Shown piece by piece: positions 17,601 to 25,133 of a DNA stretch of 37,196 bases. The position numbers and the translations under genes are program-made. A model generated the notes under the pieces. It worked only from the letters and a program-made list of their open reading frames with translations. It was not told where the DNA came from and did not search any database. This stretch comes from an uncultured Porphyromonadaceae bacterium (lineage in GTDB: Bacteria > Bacteroidota > Bacteroidia > Bacteroidales > Muribaculaceae): the NCBI GenBank assembly GCA_947575235.1, contig CANPMT010000029.1, positions 1-37,196 on the forward strand, read 5' to 3'. Position 1 is the stretch's first letter; each line of letters begins with the position of its first letter.

Positions 17601-17769
17601 CCACGTAAGCAATCTCAGGATATTCTGTCAGGCCGAGAACATCTACTACTGGACCAAGCGTAAAGGTTTCGACCCCAGAATGGGCTCGCTCTACGGCAAC
17701 TACAATGCAAGCTCCTACTACTCCTTCCCGATGCGTACAATCTCGGGCGGACTTTCAGTTGAGTTCTAA
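14605..17769 (+). CDS. SusC/RagA-family TonB-linked outer-membrane transporter
   Basis: From the ATG at 14605, which begins a normal signal peptide (MRMKLFLAFLLLMAANALAQ), the protein has 1054 residues. An in-frame ATG at 14557 would add 16 residues before the signal and is less likely. A carboxypeptidase-regulatory-like beta-sandwich (about 23-100) includes GVTVKVKGTTLATATDLDGRF. The plug domain follows the VVAFGKQKRESFTGSA linker, with the SusC signatures TIRGIGSLNAGNDPLIVLDG and LKDAASNALYGARGANGVI. A long barrel ends GLSVEF. The protein imports a glycan or other large nutrient with the SusD partner that starts 11 bp downstream. There is no STN domain, so direct anti-sigma signalling through it is not expected. 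The substrate cannot be read from the sequence. Confidence 0.96.
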   Translation: MRMKLFLAFLLLMAANALAQTRSVSGTVYGAGEDEPLIGVTVKVKGTTLATATDLDGRFNIQGLSPSDKYLEVSYVGYQSATVEIKPGDMKIFLNTSTEMLDEMIVVAFGKQKRESFTGSASVVDADQIARAQVTNPIEALNGTVTGLNMVESNSFGSDATITIRGIGSLNAGNDPLIVLDGMPYNGYWNDINPADIASMTVLKDAASNALYGARGANGVILITTKSAKRGHTTVNFNAKWGVNHDGRVKYDAINDPGQYYEAFYLAKKNYYLNSQGMSEAMAHYTANQNIGTPYTSGGLEYMLYAVPAGQQLIGTNGRLNPNATLGNRVAYDGNIYTLYPDNWLDEGLRDGFRQEYNLTVSSGDDKYTLYGSLGYLKDNGIAYNNDIERYSARLKADAQIYPFLKVGGSASFNHTVTNTLSDVFNVLTDIGPVYPLYIRDEYGNIMTDSHGKVYDYGDGVINGLTRPVDNAGNYIQNDLLDLNRNTSNAFNLQGFATLDFLDGFHFTINGSAYITENRMEFGYNPYYGFNAGRGYVNTSHYRTSDFNTQQLLNYSKVFGSHSIDALLGHEYTRDGQTYLYGARNDVALWESNKELSGAITNGDMDGYKSEYNVEGWFLRAQYDFDSKYFASASFRRDGSSRFHPKHRWGNFWSVGAAWILTKEEWFPKSPLVNMLKIKASYGEQGNDNIGDFLYTDTYTLANAHGEPAFIFSSKGNENITWETVGSFNAGVEFELFNNRLSGGVEFYVRNTSDMLMFFSTPLSLGYSGYYDNVGDMRNTGVEVSLNADIIASKAFTWNVGVNLSWERNRVTYLPTDKKLATCDGYSGYLSGYLFYGEGLPVNTWRLPKYAGVNEVGQATWYKVDADGNMGTTTAYEDADWMLCGSALPNVFGGFNTSFKFFGVDVNAQFNYSIGGKKFDIVYQKFMTPPYETMTGTPLHMDVFNSWTPENTGSNIPRFQYGEYTATNYSDRFLTDASYLGLRNITVGYTFPESVQRTLHVSNLRIFCQAENIYYWTKRKGFDPRMGSLYGNYNASSYYSFPMRTISGGLSVEF

Positions 17770-17780
17770 AATTTCACGTC

Positions 17781-19529
17781 ATGAAGAGAATTAAAAAATA
17801 TATACTCCCGGCTATGGCCGGCCTGCTGGCCACCGCGCTCTTCCCCTCCTGCCTCAAGGAGATGGAACCCACGGCCTATGCCACACAGGGGGAGGTGGAC
17901 CGTGCCGACAAGTCGTATCTTGCCAACGGTATCTCAGCCTACCTCAACATTTACAGCGGTTCCTACAACTACGACATAGGTTTCATGGCCAACAACATCT
18001 GGCGCGATGCCTCTACCGCTGACGCTCCCGTCTACAACACGGCCTACGACTACTTCACCGAAGTAACCTACTGCTACTTCCTCGGCAGCGACTGGGCATG
18101 GCCTTCAATCACCTGGGAACGCTATTACGGACTCATAAAGCAAGCCAACCTTGTAATTGGTACTGTCGATCCTGACAATAACGAGATTGACAAGGCTGCG
18201 GTCACCTCCGCGTTGGCCTACCGTGCAAATGCCTATCTGGAACTTGCGCAATGGTTCGAATATAAGAAGACTGGCATAGCATCATTGGATGAGAAAGCTG
18301 AGGCTTCCAACATCATAGGTCTGACTGTCCCCATCGTCACCGAGGCTACCACCGAGACGGAATCACGTCATAATCCCAGGATGCCCTTCTACACTATGTA
18401 CCGCTTCATTCTCACCGACCTCAACCGTGGTGAGAAATACAGCGTGGCGGCTGCCGAGCCGGCCAGTAAGGCGGATGCCGGGAAGGGTGTCATCTACGGA
18501 CTGCAGGCCCGTCTCTGGCTTCTTATGGGAACACGTTTCGACCGCCATCCCGATGATCTCGCCTCAGCCCTCGCTCATGAGAGCGACGCCGATATCCCAT
18601 ACGATGCCTTGGGAATATCCACAGCCCGCGACTGCTTCGCCAAGGCTGCCGAATATGCCCGCAAGGCCATCAACTGCGGATATACTCCCGTGTCGGAGAG
18701 CGAATGGTTCAATCCCTCCACCGGCTTCAACACCCCCACCAGTTCGTGGATGTGGGCCGACATCATAAGTGCCAATGATGGTCTGGCCACAACGCTTGTA
18801 TGGTCATCGTGGGTATCCTTCATGTCGCCTGAGGCCACTTATGGTGTGTCAAGCGCACAATATGGATCATACCGCATGATCGACGCCCGACTCTATGAGT
18901 CAATCCCCGACGCCGACTGGCGCAAGACCACATGGATCGACCCCGACGATGTGGGCAGCTATGAAGCATACAAAGACAAATACTCCAAAGGCACCAGTCT
19001 CTCCTATGCCGAATGGGCCAAGTTTGCCAACTATGCCAGCTTCAAGTTCCATCCCGGAAGCGGTGATGGCTCCACCTCCACGATTGGCAACGTTGTCAGC
19101 ACTCCCATGATGCGCGTCGAGGAGATGTATCTCATCGAGGCCGAGGCCACCGGACGTGCCTCTGGTGACGCTGCCGGACGTGCCCTCCTCGAGACATTCG
19201 TCAATAATTACCGCTACACCAACGGCTCTTACAAAAGTACCGGCGCGGGTCTCGACGGATTTATCGACGATGTGTTCACCCAGAAGCGTATCGAACTCTG
19301 GGGTGAAGGCCAGATTCTCTGGGATTACCGACGTCTTGAGAAGGCTGTGGTGCGCGGATACCCCGGCACGAACCATCCCGCCTCAACACAGTTCAACTCG
19401 TTGCCAAATTACGTCGCTCCATGGTCGACTGTATCTATTCCAAAGTCGGAACATGACTTCAACGAGTCAGTCATACTTAATCCTGATCCCTCTGCCGAAG
19501 GCAACTATTCTGTCTGGAGCGGGGAATAA
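17781..19529 (+). CDS. SusD/RagB-family nutrient-binding lipoprotein
   Basis: This 582-residue lipoprotein has a signal ending FPSC (Cys24) and begins LKEMEPTAYATQGEVDRADK. The SusD layout is visible: an N-terminal TPR-rich helical scaffold (including ITWERYYGLIKQANLVIG and AYRANAYLELAQWFEYKKT), and a C-terminal RagB/SusD region with MMRVEEMYLIEAEATGR and FTQKRIELWGEGQILWDYRRLEK. It forms the lid over the SusC barrel and binds the substrate at the cell surface. It lies between SusC and two further lipoproteins with short gaps, so all are one operon. Confidence 0.96.
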   Translation: MKRIKKYILPAMAGLLATALFPSCLKEMEPTAYATQGEVDRADKSYLANGISAYLNIYSGSYNYDIGFMANNIWRDASTADAPVYNTAYDYFTEVTYCYFLGSDWAWPSITWERYYGLIKQANLVIGTVDPDNNEIDKAAVTSALAYRANAYLELAQWFEYKKTGIASLDEKAEASNIIGLTVPIVTEATTETESRHNPRMPFYTMYRFILTDLNRGEKYSVAAAEPASKADAGKGVIYGLQARLWLLMGTRFDRHPDDLASALAHESDADIPYDALGISTARDCFAKAAEYARKAINCGYTPVSESEWFNPSTGFNTPTSSWMWADIISANDGLATTLVWSSWVSFMSPEATYGVSSAQYGSYRMIDARLYESIPDADWRKTTWIDPDDVGSYEAYKDKYSKGTSLSYAEWAKFANYASFKFHPGSGDGSTSTIGNVVSTPMMRVEEMYLIEAEATGRASGDAAGRALLETFVNNYRYTNGSYKSTGAGLDGFIDDVFTQKRIELWGEGQILWDYRRLEKAVVRGYPGTNHPASTQFNSLPNYVAPWSTVSIPKSEHDFNESVILNPDPSAEGNYSVWSGE

Positions 19530-19547
19530 CCTTTCAATATCAGCAAA

Positions 19548-20486
19548 ATGAAATTATCAGATTATATACTGACCGGCGCCGCCATAATCGCCATGCTGGC
19601 TGCCGGAGGCTGTTCTAACTCCGACGACTGGACTCCCGGTCCGGAGGATGGGGATGCCGGAACCGCAGCATATTTCCCGGTCCCCTCGAAGACCACCTAT
19701 GCCTTCACCGTGGAGGATGCCCCGGAGACTATCGTCATACCGGTTGAGGTGAGACGAAACAACGACATCGACAAGGCCGTATCCGTCGCCATAACCTCAC
19801 AGACCACCGACGATGCCATCACAATACCGACTTCGGTTGATTTCGCCGCAGGTGAGGATAAGGCTGTCGTAAACGTTGACTGCCACAACATGAAGCAGAG
19901 CGTGACCGCCAATATTACATTGGCTCTCCCCTCTGACCAGACCGACTTCTATTCTGACGGTGTGGATGAGCTCACTTTCTCTGTGGTGCTCTCAAAATGG
20001 GAACTCATATCAGATAATGTGCGCTATCTCTATTCCGACACTAACTATGCGGCCATTTATCCCGCCACCTACGACGTGATGTATCACCTCGAAGGGACAA
20101 AGATGTTCAAGCTGCCCGATTTCTTCGGATCCGGTCTGGAGATGACATTCACCATCGACAACCCCTCAGGATGTGGATTCTTCCCGCTCCAGAATGCCGA
20201 TTTCGACAGCTATGCCGGACAGGAGGATTCACCATGGTTCCTCTATGACGAGGAGAATGTTGACTGGCCTGTATGGACACCCGGCGATGCCGAGGGGTAT
20301 GCACCTATCGAATTCCTTGAGTTCTGGGGGACAGAGTATTATTCATGGGCCGTGATGCTCTATGACCCATCAACACTCTACGGATATATCGGACTCTCCA
20401 CAGGTGTGATGCAGGTGGATAACCCTGACACTATCTGGGGTAGCTTCCAGGTTGACTTCAACCTCAAATACAATCCCTTTGAATAA
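19548..20486 (+). CDS. SusCD-associated lipoprotein, Calx-beta-like N-terminal region
   Basis: This 312-residue lipoprotein has the lipobox AAGGC (Cys22), followed by an acidic SNSDD stretch. Residues about 45-140 form a beta-sandwich with IVIPVEVRRNND and VDFAAGEDKAVVNVD, a pattern typical of Calx-beta-like domains in SusCD loci. Residues about 150-312 form a Trp/Tyr-rich beta domain (DWPVWTPGDAEGYAPIEFLEFW) with aromatic residues suited to glycan stacking. I infer a surface substrate-binding role from the position directly after SusD (18-bp gap). There is no catalytic signature. The similar end (aromatic strands, FNLKYNPFE) recurs among proteins of such operons. Confidence 0.75.
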   Translation: MKLSDYILTGAAIIAMLAAGGCSNSDDWTPGPEDGDAGTAAYFPVPSKTTYAFTVEDAPETIVIPVEVRRNNDIDKAVSVAITSQTTDDAITIPTSVDFAAGEDKAVVNVDCHNMKQSVTANITLALPSDQTDFYSDGVDELTFSVVLSKWELISDNVRYLYSDTNYAAIYPATYDVMYHLEGTKMFKLPDFFGSGLEMTFTIDNPSGCGFFPLQNADFDSYAGQEDSPWFLYDEENVDWPVWTPGDAEGYAPIEFLEFWGTEYYSWAVMLYDPSTLYGYIGLSTGVMQVDNPDTIWGSFQVDFNLKYNPFE

Positions 20487-20504
20487 ACCCTAAGACTGAC
20501 AGAC

Positions 20505-21524
20505 ATGAAAATGAACAAGATTTTGGCCATGCTGCTCAGCCTGGCATGTGCCACAGGATTCGTGGCATGCGACAGCGACGATGAGGTCAAGGCTCCCCTC
20601 GACTCGCCGACACCGACAAATACGTTCGCCAACTATGAGTCGCTCTCTTTCACATGGGAGAGTATCGACAATTGCATACAATACGGCTATCAGCTCCTCG
20701 ACCCCGTTGGGGTTAAGATTGATGCCGGCGTGGTGAACAAACCCGGTGTGACAATCAGCTATCTCCAGCCCGATACGGAATATACCCTCAACGTGTGGGC
20801 ATTCGCGGGCCTCGATACCGATTACTCCACACCTCCGGCCGTAACTCTGAAAGCCCGTACCGACGCGCTGATTGTAATCGACTCGCCGGTGCTGAAAGTT
20901 GTCGACAACAACGGCAGGGTCACCATAGAATGGGAGGCCGTGGAGATGGCCGACAGCTATGACTACACCATAGCCGACTCTGAGGGTGTCACCGTGCAGA
21001 AAGGGAACCAGACAGACACCTCTTTCCTTGGCTCGACATTGGAGGAGGGTGATTACACCATCACCGTGATTGCCGTGCCCACGGCAGGTGGCTACACCTC
21101 AAGCAAACCCGCCTCAATCAACTTCCATGTGGAGGGTGTGGCTGAGCTATGGCGTGCTGAGGGCGCGTATTACAGCGGAACTCTCAAGCAGGATTGGGAT
21201 GCCACTCTCATAGCCTATTCCGACGGTTCCTACTCCATCCCCGCCTTCTATGGTGTGGAGGGTTATGACCTCAACTTCACAGTCGGTGAACTCTGGGAAC
21301 TCAACTTCACAGTGGGCACACACTATCAGCAGGATGGTTGGAATGAATGGTTGCTTCCGACAGGTCTGACTGACAATCCCATCCTCTACGCTTATCCCTT
21401 TATCGGTGGCACAAGCGCCTACAGCTACTTCAACGCTGAGACCGGTGAATTAGGCTTCGGCACCTACGGATTCGCAATGGACGGTGAGTGGGCATACGAT
21501 GAATTCTACTGGGTAGCGGAATAA
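20505..21524 (+). CDS. SusCD-associated lipoprotein with fibronectin type III-like domains
   Basis: This 339-residue lipoprotein has its lipid-attachment Cys22 followed by DSDDE, an acidic export-signal-like run. Two fibronectin type III-like modules follow: about 38-117 (SLSFTWESIDNCIQYGYQLLD, LQPDTEYTLNVWAFAG) and about 125-207 (RVTIEWEAVEMADSYDYTIAD, EEGDYTITVIAV). The C-terminal domain (about 210-339) is rich in aromatic strands. The build matches surface glycan-binding proteins that present substrate to SusC/SusD. It is the last gene before a strong terminator. The substrate is unknown. Confidence 0.78.
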   Translation: MKMNKILAMLLSLACATGFVACDSDDEVKAPLDSPTPTNTFANYESLSFTWESIDNCIQYGYQLLDPVGVKIDAGVVNKPGVTISYLQPDTEYTLNVWAFAGLDTDYSTPPAVTLKARTDALIVIDSPVLKVVDNNGRVTIEWEAVEMADSYDYTIADSEGVTVQKGNQTDTSFLGSTLEEGDYTITVIAVPTAGGYTSSKPASINFHVEGVAELWRAEGAYYSGTLKQDWDATLIAYSDGSYSIPAFYGVEGYDLNFTVGELWELNFTVGTHYQQDGWNEWLLPTGLTDNPILYAYPFIGGTSAYSYFNAETGELGFGTYGFAMDGEWAYDEFYWVAE

Positions 21525-21572
21525 ACATCCTTCCCAGACCCTATCTCAGAGAGGGTAGCCTCACTGAGTAAT

Positions 21573-21613
21573 AAAAATCATGACTACCGGTCTACGGTGG
21601 TCATGATTTTTTA
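21573..21613 (+). terminator. Terminator ending the SusCD operon
   Basis: A stem of about 17 bp with one G-T wobble joins AAAATCATGACTACCG (from 21573) to CGGTGGTCATGATTTTTT. The loop is 5 bases and the 3' arm ends in a T-run. It separates the lipoprotein from the hydrolase gene at 21700. Confidence 0.85.
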
Positions 21614-21699
21614 TTATACCTTTTCTTAAACCATCACCGGAAATCGTTATCCATAATAATGACTATATAAAGTCATGACACTATAAACCCAAACCTGAC

Positions 21700-22515
21700 A
21701 TGAAACAGATCTTACTCACCCTTATGGTGCTCCTCTTCGCCGCAGGCGCATATGCCGACGAGACTTGGAAGACCGACACCAACATCCCCTACACCTCGAA
21801 AACCGACGACTATTCAACGCACCGTCTTCTACTCGACATCCATCACCCGGAGGGAACCGCCTCCGCCATGCCGGTCATAGTATGGTTTCACGGCGGCGGC
21901 CTCACCGGAGGCGAGAAATTCATTCCAGCTGAACTCAGCCGACAGGGATATGTGGTGGTGGCACCCAACTACCGTCTGATTCCCAATGTAGGTGTGTCGG
22001 AATGTATCGACGATGCCGCGGAGGCTGTGGCATGGGTGGCCGACAACATAGCAGCATACGGGGGCGACCCTTCAAAAATATTCGTGACAGGCCACTCTGC
22101 CGGTGGTTTCCTCACCAGCATGATCGGTCTTGACAAAACTTACCTCTCGAAGTATGGCAAAGACCCCGACAATCTCCTTGGCCTCATCCCCTACAGCGGA
22201 CAGGTTATAACCCATTTCTCCGACCGTGAGAGCAAAGGTATAGGGGCCCTGACGCCATATGTCGATGATAAAGCCCCTCTGTTTCATGTGAGAAAAGACT
22301 GTCCCCCCTACATCATCATAACAGGCGACCCGGAGGAGGAACTCTACGGGCGCTATGAGGAGAACCTCTACATGTGGCGGATGATGAAATTAGCCGGACA
22401 TCCCGACGTGAGGATATACCGTTTGGACGGCTACAATCACGGCGACATGGCCGCCCCGGCCCATCATATCCTCAAGAAGGAGATAGCCCGTATACTTAAA
22501 GAGCGTCATCAGTGA
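21700..22515 (+). CDS. Secreted alpha/beta hydrolase (esterase-like)
   Basis: This 271-residue hydrolase has a signal peptide (1-19, ending AYA). The oxyanion-hole motif HGGG begins at His64, the nucleophile elbow is GHSAGG with Ser133, and the other triad members are probably Asp210 (TGDPEEE) and His247 (YNHGD). This is the layout of the carboxylesterase/acetyl-esterase group (COG0657-like), acting in the periplasm or outside on ester groups. Placed behind a SusCD locus it may remove acyl groups from a glycan, but a terminator separates it from that operon and the substrate is not known. I saw no clear TAnnTTTG promoter in its leader. Confidence 0.85.
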   Translation: MKQILLTLMVLLFAAGAYADETWKTDTNIPYTSKTDDYSTHRLLLDIHHPEGTASAMPVIVWFHGGGLTGGEKFIPAELSRQGYVVVAPNYRLIPNVGVSECIDDAAEAVAWVADNIAAYGGDPSKIFVTGHSAGGFLTSMIGLDKTYLSKYGKDPDNLLGLIPYSGQVITHFSDRESKGIGALTPYVDDKAPLFHVRKDCPPYIIITGDPEEELYGRYEENLYMWRMMKLAGHPDVRIYRLDGYNHGDMAAPAHHILKKEIARILKERHQ

Positions 22516-22527
22516 CGCTCTTTTTTT
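22498..22527. terminator. Terminator hairpin overlapping the hydrolase stop codon
   Basis: AAAGAGCGTCA (22498-22508) pairs with TGACGCTCTTT (22513-22523) around TCAG, followed by more T residues (to 22527). The TGA stop of the hydrolase (22513-22515) lies in the 3' arm. An A-run on the other side lets it also serve the convergent nitroreductase gene. Confidence 0.85.
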
Positions 22528-22567
22528 GATATCGGATGTGTATCCTTTTTTTGTTCTCAGATGTGTG

Positions 22568-23134
22568 TCAGGTGCGGTAAGTTATGGCTGCCGGATTCCA
22601 TTTGTTGATAGGTGTATGCGCCTTCGAGACGTAGCCTATGGGAATCACATTAAACGGCACAAAATCCTCAGGCAACTGCAATATACCGCTCACAGAGGCC
22701 ATACGGTCGGTATGAGGATAGACACAGGTCCAGACACTGCCGAGCCCTAAGGCATGCGATGCCAGAAGGATATTCTCCGAGGCAGCCGAGCAATCCTGCA
22801 CCCACAGCACATCATCCTCACCCTCCAGGAAGCGGTTCTTATCGCCGCAAACCACAATGGCCGCCGTGGCCTGGTCGGCCATATGGCAGTAAGGGAGAGC
22901 AGCCGCCAATTGGTCAAGGAGCTGACGGTTTGTCACCACCACAAATTGCCAGGGCTGACGGTTCACAGCCGTAGGAGCCGCCATAGCGGCCTGGAGCAGC
23001 GTCTGCAGGTCATCCTCTCCAACCACCTTCGTGGGGTCGAACATACGGTCGCTCGTGCGTGTGAGGATATTCTGGAGAATAAGTTCCCTTCTCCCCTTCT
23101 CATCCATCTGATTTTCCTTTATCTGATTTTCCAT
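22568..23134 (-). CDS. Nitroreductase-family flavoprotein, cytosolic
   Basis: This 188-residue protein belongs to the FMN-dependent nitroreductase family, which reduces nitro-compounds, quinones or flavins using NAD(P)H. The FMN-binding N-terminal motif RTSDRMFDP and AAPTAVNRQPWQFVVV are present, as is the central WVQDCSAASENILLASHALGLGSVWTCVYP and the terminal GYVSK. There is no signal peptide, so it is cytosolic. It closely resembles the membrane-anchored nitroreductase at 28505-29146, and the two are probably paralogues. The physiological substrate is not evident. It is a single-gene unit between convergent and divergent neighbours. Confidence 0.92.
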   Translation of the reverse strand: MENQIKENQMDEKGRRELILQNILTRTSDRMFDPTKVVGEDDLQTLLQAAMAAPTAVNRQPWQFVVVTNRQLLDQLAAALPYCHMADQATAAIVVCGDKNRFLEGEDDVLWVQDCSAASENILLASHALGLGSVWTCVYPHTDRMASVSGILQLPEDFVPFNVIPIGYVSKAHTPINKWNPAAITYRT

Positions 23135-23169
23135 AGCTTTCTATAAATATAATTATATCATTATATAAA

Positions 23170-23205
23170 ACATCCCCGGGTGAGAATGGGTTCACCCGGG
23201 GATGT
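23170..23205 (-). terminator. Terminator for the minus-strand Omp28-like gene
   Basis: ACATCCCCGGGTGA (23170-23183) and TCACCCGGGGATGT (23192-23205) form a perfect 14-bp stem with an 8-base loop. On the minus strand it is followed by TTTTATATAA, so it should terminate transcripts coming from 23266. Confidence 0.8.
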
Positions 23206-23265
23206 CAGATTAGGGAGCTGTGAAAACGCCCTTGTAACATATGAATCTCTGCTGCAAGGCAGGTA

Positions 23266-25110
23266 TTATTTCACGGTAATCTTCTCTGTGCGTGCGGTGC
23301 CATCGCTTAAGGTGACAGTCTTAAGATAGACACCTGCCGAGGGGTTGGCCACTCTTACACCCTGAAGATTGGTGTAGACTGTGCTTACCACCTCTGCATC
23401 CTCCATCTCGACACCCTCAACACCTGAAGTGGTGTAGGTGAGGGAATTCGACTTGTTGCAATTGACCGAATAACCGCTCTGTGTATCCAGAACGATAGCC
23501 ACCATATGCAGAGAGCATCCGTTGTTAAGGAACTCCTTGTCGCGGATAGTAAGCACCTGGTCCATCGGTATGCGATACTCGAAGGTATACTCCTCGCCGG
23601 CTTCAATCTTTTCCGGAAGCGAGCCTGCGATACCCTTGATATCCTTGAAATAAGCCACGACATCGTTGAATACCAACCCGGGCACTTTGCTGCCACCCTT
23701 CAGGAAGAGATCCCACAAGTCGCTCTCGACGCCATCACCTTTATTCGCCCCGGCATAATAGTTTGACTGGAGCCAGGTGGGATTCTGCAGCCCGTCGGCC
23801 ACAAGTGCGAAAGCCAACTCATAATTATGGGTGTCGAAATCCTTTACAAATATCACGCTCGATTTACCGACAATCTCCGAATGGTCGTCATCGCTCCATT
23901 CAGCGCTGACATCCACCGACATCGGCACGATCTCCTTGGCACAGTCACCCCAGTTATAGGGAAGCTGCGAGGGATCCATCTCAAAACGGCGGTTGAGGTC
24001 GGCATAGGGGAAGCCCGGCACGTCAATCGGGAAATCACGGTCGAGCACCGTCACCATCGACGACTCATACGACTGCGAATGGTAGGCCATTCCGACGAAA
24101 CGGTCGCCATACATCTTCGACATCTCCTCCATAGCCACATACCCACGGGGACAGTAGCCACAGTTGAGTCCGGTGAACTCCTCCACCAACGGACGTGTGA
24201 CAGGGATAACCGGCCAGACATTCATGTTGCCGCTGCCGCTGCGCATCGGGTCTTTGTTCTCCGAGCCATTCGACGTGTCAATAGCGATTGAGAATGGATA
24301 TGAGCCGCACTCTTCAACCGGACCGAGAGCCAGACTCACCACACCGGTCTTACCCAAAGGCTCGATCGGAGTCTCAAGCAGATACGAACCGGTTCCGGTG
24401 AAATCACCGATAGAATAGGTGTAGGTTATCTCATTCAGCTGCTCAGTGCCATGATTGATGAGCGTGACATTCACAGGATACTCCTCGCCCGCCACCATAT
24501 ACGATTCGGCAGCCACACCAACGGCCACGTCGTTAGGGCCGAACTCCGTCTGGAGATGCACAATCATAGTGCTCACGGCCTTTACCTTATTGGCCAAGTT
24601 ATACCACTTCAGGTAAGAACGGCTTGAATGCACCCAGAGGCCGTAATCAAGGTTATCCTCGCTCTCAATCACAGCCAACGGGGAGCCCGGCCAGCCATAT
24701 TTATTGTCAAGCTGGGTGATATTGAAGGAATAACCTACCCATACACCATCCGCAGGGATGGTGTATGGCTGGTCAAAGGTCACGCTGAGCACATCCTCTT
24801 CCAATGTTGCTGTCTGCGAGCATATGTCCGGAGCATTGAGTTTGTTCTCCAGAAGAAGCTCGGTCGACATCCAGGCCGAGAAGCCATCGGCAGCCGCTGT
24901 ATCAACCGGGAAATCCACCGTCAGGCCCAATACCTTGGCCCCCACATAAGAGGGATCGGCAATCTTGATTGCCACGTCGTAGGCCTCCTTCTTATTGAAG
25001 CCATACACCTTGGCATACTCGTCATTTACATTGTATGTGAAGTCAATGTCAGTGGCTCCGGCCGTCATCGCGGCGCAGCAGAGAGCCGAAAAGATGATCG
25101 CGTGTTTCAT
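23266..25110 (-). CDS. Secreted Omp28-like protein with thioredoxin-type CxxC and C-terminal sorting tail
   Basis: This 614-residue protein has a signal peptide (1-19). An N-terminal beta-domain (about 20-190) is followed by a CARDB-like domain (about 195-285, NDVAVGVAAESYMVAGEEYPVNVTLIN) and then an Omp28/thioredoxin-like region beginning VEEFTGLNCGYCPRGYVAMEEM. That region has the redox-type motif Cys317-Gly-Tyr-Cys320 and runs to about residue 545. The last 50 residues (NLQGVRVANPSAGVYLKTVTLSDGTARTEKITVK) resemble a type IX secretion sorting domain, so export to the surface or outside is likely. It follows the 577-residue tail-bearing gene by 23 bp on the same strand. The role of Omp28-like proteins is poorly known. 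Confidence 0.82.
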   Translation of the reverse strand: MKHAIIFSALCCAAMTAGATDIDFTYNVNDEYAKVYGFNKKEAYDVAIKIADPSYVGAKVLGLTVDFPVDTAAADGFSAWMSTELLLENKLNAPDICSQTATLEEDVLSVTFDQPYTIPADGVWVGYSFNITQLDNKYGWPGSPLAVIESEDNLDYGLWVHSSRSYLKWYNLANKVKAVSTMIVHLQTEFGPNDVAVGVAAESYMVAGEEYPVNVTLINHGTEQLNEITYTYSIGDFTGTGSYLLETPIEPLGKTGVVSLALGPVEECGSYPFSIAIDTSNGSENKDPMRSGSGNMNVWPVIPVTRPLVEEFTGLNCGYCPRGYVAMEEMSKMYGDRFVGMAYHSQSYESSMVTVLDRDFPIDVPGFPYADLNRRFEMDPSQLPYNWGDCAKEIVPMSVDVSAEWSDDDHSEIVGKSSVIFVKDFDTHNYELAFALVADGLQNPTWLQSNYYAGANKGDGVESDLWDLFLKGGSKVPGLVFNDVVAYFKDIKGIAGSLPEKIEAGEEYTFEYRIPMDQVLTIRDKEFLNNGCSLHMVAIVLDTQSGYSVNCNKSNSLTYTTSGVEGVEMEDAEVVSTVYTNLQGVRVANPSAGVYLKTVTLSDGTARTEKITVK

Positions 25111-25133
25111 TGCTTTCTGTTATCTGTTCCTTC

